The notes beneath the pieces are model-generated. The model ran no database searches. It had not been told where the DNA came from and saw only the letters and a program-made list of their open reading frames with translations. DNA of 64,000 nt, taken from Bolinopsis microptera (Eukaryota; Ctenophora; Tentaculata; Lobata; Bolinopsidae). Both the position numbers and the translations under genes were made by a program. Shown here piece by piece: positions 57,701 to 64,000 of the stretch. The stretch covers positions 868,001-932,000 of the forward strand of contig NC_087073.1 of the NCBI RefSeq assembly GCF_026151205.1, read 5' to 3'. Each line of letters opens with the position of its first letter. Position 1 is the stretch's first letter.

Positions 57701-60700
57701 TGAGTAATTATAGGCCTGTCAATGATTGCAGCCCAATTAAGAGCTGATCAGTTGCAGCTACTTGTGCCATATAAGGGATAACTGAAGTCACGTGACCGCC
57801 AATCCTATCACGTGACCTTGATTCGTAAATCCTTGGTCACGTGATCACATTCGTAACGTGTCGAATGCTGACTAGGATATCTCGTGACGTCACCAGAGCT
57901 CAAGCTTCCTGACCAGGCCTTATATGGAATAATATAGTGTATCACGTGTAATTGGATCCAATTAAGATGAGCTGCGCAATTATCGCAGCATCTCGATCAC
58001 CTTTTGAAACCCAGCAGGCAGCTGGGCCAGAGATTTTAAAATAGAAGGATTTTTTGTTGATGAAAATCGAAGCGAAAATCATGTAACCCTATGTTTCCGA
58101 GGACGCCGAACACGATAAAACTGGTTATAATTATCATACTCAAGGGCAAATTGCTTTAAAATGTACTTGAATGTCATCTAGATGTTATTATAAGCTAAGC
58201 GCCTGAGCGGCTTATCGGGTGGCACCAGTCTCTCTGCCGAATCTCAGTAATTGTAAACAACGACGCTACTAGTTCTCAACTAATAATCGGGCTTATGAAG
58301 GAAAGATCTCAAGTTCAGAAGACGAAAGAAATTTATTCAAATATTTGCTTAAGATTAACGAATACGGATTTCAACCAATATCGAAAAGGACTACCAAGGA
58401 TTGTATCAGGACTTCTATAAGCGGTATTTCAAGTCTTTATAACGGTTTAAGGATGAACTAACGGTATTTAAGGATTGTGCTAGGGCTACTTACGGATAAG
58501 TTGACGCTCCTGTTATGAGAATGGTCCCCTTCCGTTGTACACTACTCATTGCCTTTTGCCTCAAATTTAAAGTTAACCTTACCTTTTACTTAGCATATGT
58601 AGTTAATATTACCTTGTATCTTACAATTAGAGTTAACCTTACCTTTTACTTAGCATATGTAGTTAATATTACCTTGTATCTTACAATTTGAGTTACCATT
58701 TACTTGTGCCTTAAATTTAGAATTAATGTTACATTATACCTTATATATATGGAGTTAACGTTCCATTATACATTACATCTAGAGTTAACATTACATTATA
58801 CCGTACATCTAGAGTTAACGTTACATTATACCGTTAACGTTACATTATACCTTACATCGTGATTCGTGAGTTAACATTACCTTCCACGCCACATGTAAAG
58901 TTAAGATTATCGTATACCTTACTTCAGAGTTAACTGTAACATTACATTATACCTTATGTTGTATCCAGAGTTCTTCTTCTTTTTATTGATTGGTTTAATG
59001 AAGTCAGTAGGTTCTGATATGGGTAGATTTAGTTTTCGGATCCTCAGAAGAAGGCCATATAAGGGATTTGGTTACCAGATGAGTATATTTGTTGAACGAG
59101 GATATCAACGAGGTCTTCATTAATTTCTTCACAACTCTTCGCTGACAGAATCAGCATTAAAGAGGTAGAATAATAACTTCATAGTTCGTAACTGACAGAA
59201 TCAGTATTAATGAGGTCGAATGATTACTTCATAGCTCGTCACTAACTGGATCCTTATCGACTAACGAGGTCCAGTGATTTCTTGGTAATACGTCAAAAGA
59301 AAGGTAAGAAAATAACATGAATGTATAATGTAACGTTAACTCTAGATGTAAGGTATAATGTAACGTTAACTCTAGATGAAAGGTATAATGTAACGTTAAC
59401 TCTAGATGAAAGGTATAATGTAACGTTAACTCTAGATGTTAACTCTAGATGTACGGTATAATGTAACGTTAAATCTAGATGTAAGGTATAATGTAACGTT
59501 AACTCTAGATGTAAGGTATAATGTAACGTTAACTCTAGATGAAAGGTATAATGTAACGTTAACTCTAGATGTACGGTATAATGTAACGTTAACTCTAGAT
59601 GAAAGGTATAATGTAACGCAGTAAACGACCGGGGGTAGGATTTGGCCGGGGCCGGGGCCGGGAATGTCCAAATTTTGCCGGGGCCGGGAATTGGCCGTTC
59701 TGGAATTTGGCCGGGGCCGTGAATTTAATAAATCCACGGCCAAGTTAGAACTTTTCAGGACTTAGGATCTGAACTTATTTTTACATGACAATATAATGTT
59801 CGTATCAATTGAACAGTTTAGAAGGTAATTAGATTTCATATATATTTTGGTAAAATAATTTTGTTCAGCTGAAACAGTAAATAAAAGTTGGCACTCTGGA
59901 CATCATCCTTTCAAAATTGAAAATCCATTTTAAGATTTATATGAAAGTTTTTGGCCGATTTCGATCAAAAATTCCCGGCCAAATTCCCGGCAAAAATTGA
60001 AAATCGGCCGGGGCCGGGGCCGGGAAGAAATAGCTCCCCCGGCGCCGGGATTTCACGGCGCCGGGAATCCCGGTCGATTACTGATGTAACGTTAACTCCA
60101 GATATAAGGTATAATGTAACGTTAACTCTAAATGTAAGGCACAAGTTAATGGTAACTCAAATTGTAAGATATTGGTTGAAATCGTATTCGTTAATCTTAA
60201 GCAAATATTTGAATAAATTTCTTTCGTCTTCTGAACTTGAGATCTTTCCTTCATAAGCCCGATTATTAGTTGAGAACTAGTAGCGTCGTTGTTTACAATT
60301 ACTGAGATTCGGCAGAGAGACTGGTGCCACCCGATAAGCCGCTCAGGCGCTTAGCTTATAATAACATCTAGATGACATTCAAGTGCATTTTAAAGCAATT
60401 TGCCCTTGAGTATGATAATTATAACCAGTTTTATCGTGTTCGGCGTCCTCGGAAACATAGGGTTACATGATTTTCGCTTCGATTTTCATCAACAAAAAAT
60501 CCTTCTATTTTAAAATCTCTGGCCCAGCTGCCTGCTGGGTTTCAAAAGGTGATACCAGATCGAGATGCTGCGATAATTGCGCAGCTCATCTTAATTGGAT
60601 CCAATTACACGTGATACACTATATTATTCCATATAAGGCCTGGTCAGGAAGCTTGAGCTCTGGTGACGTCACGAGATATCCTAGTCAGCATTCGACACGT

Positions 60701-63440
60701 TACGAATGTGATCACGTGACCAAGGATTTACGAATCAAGGTCACGTGATAGGATTGGCGGTCACGTGACTTCAGTTATCCCTTATATGGCACAAGTAGCT
60801 GCAACTGATCAGCTCTTAATTGGGCTGCAATCATTGACAGGCCTATAATTACTCATTTTTCAATGACCGATATCTCGATTTTTAATAGGATTAGAGCGTA
60901 AAACGAATGCTTCCCGGAATCAGCACAATGAAGAGAACAAGATCCTGTTGGATTCTCAATTATTCATCACCCACCGGTAGTCCCTAATTATAAACTGGTA
61001 ATGTAGTTTTTAACAAGTTTTGCCTTCCTTATCACAAGACTCTATCTACTGACCCACACATAGATTTTAAAAATATATTATATGATACAGTTGTTATATG
61101 GACACGTTCATTTGAGTTTGAGGATATTGGTAAACAAAAATAATAGCGTTTTTGACGATAGTGGCTTAATTTTGACATTTATTAACCTAGCACGTTCAGA
61201 AGTTCTGAACATTAGCCACGTAACCCATACTCCCATATGCACCGCTCAGAAAGAAAATCTATTGTTGTTAGGCACTATAATGTTTCAAATGTCACATTTT
61301 GTGTGACTTAGTTAACTGCAGTTGTCTAATTATCATTCCTTGGTCTGAAATATAGTAAATTAGGTCTATCTAACAATTATGATACAACATTGGTTAATGG
61401 GCACGGATCGAACGGTTACAAAGCAATATTTGGGTAACTTTGTCACACTCATGATACCATACCTCTATTCTACTGTGAGGTGTCCTAAAAACCCTTTCAA
61501 CTCATTATTTTATGGTTGCTCTACCAAGCATAGCCCTAAAATATGTTGTTTTGAATAGTTAGCTAATACAGGCACTTGGTTATTGGGAAATGAGGTTAAT
61601 TCTGTCACAATATATGAAATTTAAAATTTTGGGCGAATAATTTATATCTGATTTTGGTTTGAAAGGCGGGAAAATTTTATCAGTTGATGTTTACATTGTC
61701 ACAAAAAATTATACGAAATCGTAAATATATTAAAAACAATGATTATAGAATGAAATAGTCTCTTATAATAACTCTTATAATAACTGATGTGACAAAGTAA
61801 ACATGTCTTGCCCCTATTTTGAAGATCTATATTCTATACCTCTATTAGAATATTGTCCAGAACATCAGAGCTTAAGTTTAACAATTTTAGGTTAAATTTG
61901 TCAAAGTCACTAAAAATGTGACAAAATTAACTTTTCATGCCCCAACAATTTCAAGATAGTGTGTAAAAATTAGCATAGGCTGCTTTATTACCTATGTAAA
62001 TCAATCCAAACTACAAAAAATATATGTTAATGTGATGACGATTACCTAACTCTTATAATAACTGATGTGACAAAGTAAACATGTCTTGCCCCTATTTTGA
62101 AGATCTATAACTCTATTAGAATTCAACATTCTTTCAGAAACGATTGGAAGAATATTGTCCAGAACATAAGAACTCAATTTTTAAAATTTAGATTAATTTG
62201 TCAAAGACATTGAAAATGTGACAAAATTAACTTTCCCTGCCCCAACAGTATCAAGATAGTGTGTTAAAATTGACATAGGATTTATTACAGGTATATTAAA
62301 GTATTAATCGATCCAAACTACGAAAAATATCTTTTAATCTGATGACGATTACCTAACTCTTATAATAACTGATGTGACAAAGTAAACATGTCTTGCCCCT
62401 ATTTTGAAGAACTATACTTCTATTAGAATACTATGTAACTTTATCATCAAACAAATTTCGATAAACTAGTTATTTTGCCAGCAAGGAGCTAACAGAGTTA
62501 TAATAATTTTTTGTGACGAAATTACCCTATTTTTGACCATGTAGCGGTAGTTTAATTGTGACACTGTTAACATATTACCACTTGATAATGATTTATGTGA
62601 CTGGTGCATGGTACTAGCAGTGTTGTTTGATCCATAGTACGTATAATATAAGGGGTTTAAGCTGGTATATCATTATTTGTTCAATTTCACACATGTTCAG
62701 ATATTATCAAGATTATGTGACAAAGTAAGCTTGGTTGTGCCTTCTGTGTTTTAATTCCTTACGACTATATGATATAATAACAATTCCCAGCACTTCCAGG
62801 CCATCAAATAAACTTACACTACTCAGCATTGCTTATCAGGGTGCCCTAAACATTCATCACATATTTTCTTTAATGTGTGACAGAGTAAACCTGAGTGCAC
62901 CATCTAACGAAAAAAGTCGTCAAATATGTAGGTAATGGTCATATGTACCCATCCAATCAACTGGACACTCAAAAATTTGGTCAAAAACGGTAGCAAGGGG
63001 TCCATATTTACTCCGTCACATGTTTATAGTGTGACAATGTAACCATTTCCGTGCCGGCCGTATTTAAGCGATATCTTATCACCTGATTAAGATATCGTTA
63101 TGTGACAAAGTTAGCCTAGAGGATGAGACGATTATCCTAACCATCAAGGGTTTAAGTAATTTCATAGTGTGACAAAGTCAACTACACTGTGCCTTTTAAT
63201 AGGGTCACTTATATTTACCAATATCCTCAAACTCAAATGAACGTGTCCATATATATAACACTAAAAAACAACAACTAATTTACCTGTGCCACCCTCTCTA
63301 AGCTGAGGCTTGCCATCTTTACTGGCACTAATCAGATAGTAGGACAAATCATCAGTGATATCACTGAATTCGATATCCACCACTGGCCGACTGTGCCCCG
63401 TACATGTTATCGGGGTCTGGCGGATCATACTACCATTCAT
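51744..63440 (-). CDS. strap: STRAP (serine-threonine kinase receptor-associated protein / UNRIP), WD40
   Basis: Six exons join in phase: 63284-63440, 56938-57098, 56719-56823, 56405-56558, 55543-55685 and 51744-52004. They give 326 residues, or 322 if MIRQTP at 63428 is the start; human STRAP is 350. The alignment is collinear along the whole length: [169 protein letters not shown] is a seven-bladed WD40 scaffold that binds the SMN-Gemin complex and TGF-beta receptor/SMAD7. The acidic C-terminal tail known from vertebrates is mostly missing. Intron 1 (6.2 kb) holds two transposons; intron 5 holds a gene on the opposite strand; intron 4 and the exon 6 acceptor carry splice-site-containing arrays. 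Confidence 0.95.
52017..52120. repeat. TTACCACTAG array between two copies of the strap exon 6 acceptor
   Basis: About nine 10-bp TTACCACTAG units (52024-52108). On both sides lies AATATCTCTGAGGTT (52000-52012 and 52108-52122). On the minus strand that is AACCTCAG|AGATATT, the exon 6 acceptor with the first exon bases. The copy at 52004/52005 is exon-proximal and is the one that fits the reading frame. Confidence 0.92.
52121..52639. other. strap intron 5, unique part
   Basis: Contains a short doubled segment GCGGAGTACTGTTATTACT (52373-52410). The + open frame at 52323-52562 has no family match or splice support and is not called. Confidence 0.45.
52640..52927 (-). mobile_element. tRNA-derived SINE (5' part clear)
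   Basis: On the minus strand the element opens with GGCTTAGTGGCTCAGTTGG. Its pol III A-box-like TAGTGGCTCAGTTGG lies at 52907-52921 and its perfect B-box GGTTCGATTCC at 52866-52876, with tRNA-like spacing. The sequence after the B-box does not close an acceptor stem and runs on into a non-tRNA body (GATCCTGAGTGGTC, CCCCCCGGTCCACTCAGCC), so this is a SINE and not a tRNA gene. The 3' limit is an estimate. Confidence 0.7.
53242..54132 (+). CDS. GNAT-fold acyltransferase, glycine N-acyltransferase-like (FR47 type), single exon
   Basis: A single uninterrupted frame of 296 residues with a clean ATG (53242) and stop. Residues 1-150 ([31 protein letters not shown]) resemble the divergent N-terminal half of GLYAT-family enzymes. 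The C-terminal GNAT/FR47 domain has [17 protein letters not shown], the acyl-CoA pyrophosphate loop R230-R231-R232-G233-L234-A235, then [13 protein letters not shown] and GLFLSEGW (the usual N-xx-S/A-xx-L/F-y-xx-GF helix). GLYAT-type enzymes transfer acyl groups from CoA to glycine or other amines; the substrate here cannot be read from sequence. The gene lies on the opposite strand inside strap intron 5 and has no introns, unlike every other gene here. It may therefore be a retrocopy or a lineage-specific intronless paralogue. No poly-A tract or target duplication is obvious. Confidence 0.85.
   Translation: MEKISRTINSSEIPEELFIFKTHLTFIEKGWLPLDGNVVVESFQSSTGQIYSSIIHHEDEKKIIIKIDFYIDDNATLKDIDLFLNKVLSGKNESNFGEWFVMNFQTRYFDYIVTGVNQRLGFHFEGDPTKWNHNLFAAPASKPDQISVPQGYILGPLLEGHTAVITTQWALDIGFKNKDDSTLHSMVLAEITQRPCFGIFSQSDPATPIAWLTVNGGGSVGKLHVKESHRRRGLARILVRHTLKTIQDIHGVECRVHSCAKKDNTASMGLFLSEGWQLQPFNYKIILFRKTEVSGL
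54133..55542. other. strap intron 5, remaining part
   Basis: 3' flank of the acyltransferase gene and unique intron. Contains a ~30-bp direct repeat GTGCACTAATGC (54598 and 54638) and one GTAACCATGGTAACC near 54855. No further gene. Confidence 0.45.
55690..56400. repeat. 11-bp array with higher-order units carrying the strap exon 4 end and donor
   Basis: Runs of the 11-bp GGTGTTACTAA/GGTGTTACTAG. Four times (about 55773, 55865, 56008, 56136) they are interrupted by TACTAACTTACTATTGAG, three of these continuing AGGCTGATCGAAGGTACG. On the minus strand this is GATCAGCCTCTCAATA|GTAAGTTAG, exactly the exon 4 end and donor (56405/56404). The unit then joins to GGTACGTTACTAGGG, which is the sequence next to the exon 5 acceptor. 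So each higher-order unit carries both ends of the intron. Confidence 0.95.
57203..57357. repeat. 9-bp array ATGTTCAAC, ~17 copies
   Basis: Nearly perfect 9-bp units in strap intron 1, about 100 bp upstream of the exon 2 acceptor. Open frames on both strands are period artefacts. Confidence 0.97.
57570..60986. mobile_element. Foldback transposon with ~815-bp inverted arms
   Basis: Arms 57570-58382 and 60168-60986 are inverted copies, differing by one 6-bp indel (TGGTAT, only in the right arm) and very few substitutions. Outer ends are TAGGGACTACCGGTGGGTG. ATAAACTG flanks the left end directly and occurs 3 bp outside the right end, a possible 8-bp target duplication. Inside the arms, ~30-bp repeats with TCTAGAGTTAACGTTACA (left, 58550-58930) face their inverse AACGTTAACTCTAGATG (right, 59320-60140). 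This is the modular foldback (FB/Galileo-like) structure. The unique centre (about 58980-59310) has no transposase frame. It sits in strap intron 1. Confidence 0.88.
59619..60083. mobile_element. Non-autonomous hAT element nested in the foldback element
   Basis: Terminal inverted repeats CAGTAAACGACCGGG (left) and CAGTAATCGACCGGG (right, reverse complement) are flanked by a perfect 8-bp target duplication ATGTAACG (59611-59618 and 60084-60091), the hallmark of hAT transposons. The 465-bp body has GC-rich GGCCGGGGCCGGG runs near both ends and an AT-rich middle. No transposase. Confidence 0.92.
61097..63251. mobile_element. Non-autonomous TA-flanked transposon with arrayed GTGACAAAGT motifs
   Basis: Perfect 38-bp terminal inverted repeats begin TATGGACACGTTCATTTGAG and are flanked by TA (61095-61096, 63252-63253). 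The 2.15-kb body has no transposase frame. It contains many copies of GTGACAAAGTWA: mostly as TTTGTCAC on the left and GTGACAAAG on the right. A ~290-310 bp segment beginning CTCTTATAATAACTGATGTG is repeated three times (about 61769, 62050, 62356). The design parallels the element at 22350-23841 although the sequences differ. Confidence 0.85.
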
Positions 63441-63516
63441 GGCTCTGCTCACTGATGATAAAAGGAATTATGTAATGGTGCAGACCCCAGACTTCACTTG
63501 AAAATCATACTAAATA

Positions 63517-63678
63517 GGGGGTTGTTCACATATAATGTACTCATTTTTTGGAACATTTTTAACCCCCCCCCCCCCCCTAATCAGTTTTACACAGCTATTG
63601 TGTCATAATTACACTAGCGTAATCATTCGGAAACCCCCCCTCCCCCCTCAGCTGATTACGTAATATGTGAACGACCCC
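63517..63678. mobile_element. Small MITE, TA-flanked, 5' of the strap coding start
   Basis: Inverted ends GGGGTTGTTCACATATAATG (left) and the complement of GGGGTCGTTCACATATTACG (right) with TA on both sides, and two C homopolymer runs inside. About 160 bp. It lies 80 bp upstream of the first supported strap coding exon. Related to the fragment at 40166-40285. Confidence 0.72.
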
Positions 63679-64000
63679 TAGGGGGCAATTTTTAAGTCAA
63701 CTAAGGTATGCTACCGTTCCAGTCTAATTTGGTAAAAATGGATTCTTATTGATTCTGACTGCATGGCTATAGTTAAGAACTGGACCACTTCAATTGGTAA
63801 CCTGGGTGCCTGAGGACTGAAATATTGAAGTTATTTGCTAACTGAACACTATCATAAGACTTGTTTGTCAAGACCATTAACAAGAAATGCAGATCGAGAA
63901 ACATATCTCTGAGGAAGATTTGTATTTGATTTTTTTAAAACATCACTGTAATTAATATAACAAAGCCACAACTTACAGACCTACTATACTTACAAAGTGA
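63679..64000. other. Upstream flank of strap, no supported feature
   Basis: Unique sequence. A strap 5' UTR exon may lie here or beyond the window. Nothing firm. Confidence 0.45.

Overview
This window comes from an animal nuclear genome, most likely an invertebrate. The genes have GT-AG introns, and spliced reading frames can be followed exon by exon with matching phases. The gene set is metazoan: TOLLIP, EMC5/MMGT1, an Arkadia-like RING-H2 ligase, an AEBP2-like PRC2 cofactor and STRAP. I cannot name the species. Between and inside the genes lies an exceptional load of tandem arrays with units of about 5-46 bp, several of them 1-2.4 kb long, plus several non-autonomous DNA transposons. Nothing suggests a bacterial, plasmid or phage origin.

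Layout, left to right. 202-314 (-) is one exon of an unrecognised gene running off the left edge. 3344-4527 (-) is a three-exon gene for a 90-residue protein with one likely membrane segment. 5282-12314 (-) is tollip, six exons. 15003-16379 (-) is emc5/mmgt1, three exons. 18237-20862 (-) holds eight exons of an Arkadia-like RING-H2 E3 ligase. 20863-28800 has no gene I can support but carries several palindromic or terminal-inverted-repeat elements. 28834-45433 (+) is an AEBP2-like three-zinc-finger gene, nine exons, with about 10 kb of satellites in its introns. 48912-49234 (-) is a two-exon, 56-residue SMIM11-like membrane protein. 51744-63440 (-) is strap, six exons. A single-exon GNAT/FR47 acyltransferase gene (53242-54132, +) is nested in its intron 5, and its intron 1 carries a 3.4-kb foldback element with a hAT element nested inside it and a 2.2-kb TA-flanked element.

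The most unusual signal is a relation between tandem arrays and splice junctions. In at least ten places the array begins exactly at an exon-intron boundary and its units carry copies of the splice donor or acceptor together with bases of the neighbouring exon. In every case my reading uses the exon-proximal copy as the real site and leaves the others as decoys on the intron side. Several of these arrays share short cores (GGTAACTA/TAGTTACC or TTACCTGG) although they lie in unrelated genes.

The genes do not form an operon. They have separate cell roles: endosomal adaptor (tollip), ER membrane insertase subunit (emc5), SUMO/ubiquitin signalling (RING-H2), chromatin (aebp2) and SMN/TGF-beta scaffold (strap). 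All gene models are hand-built by splice-site and family comparison from memory. No alignment or expression data were available.
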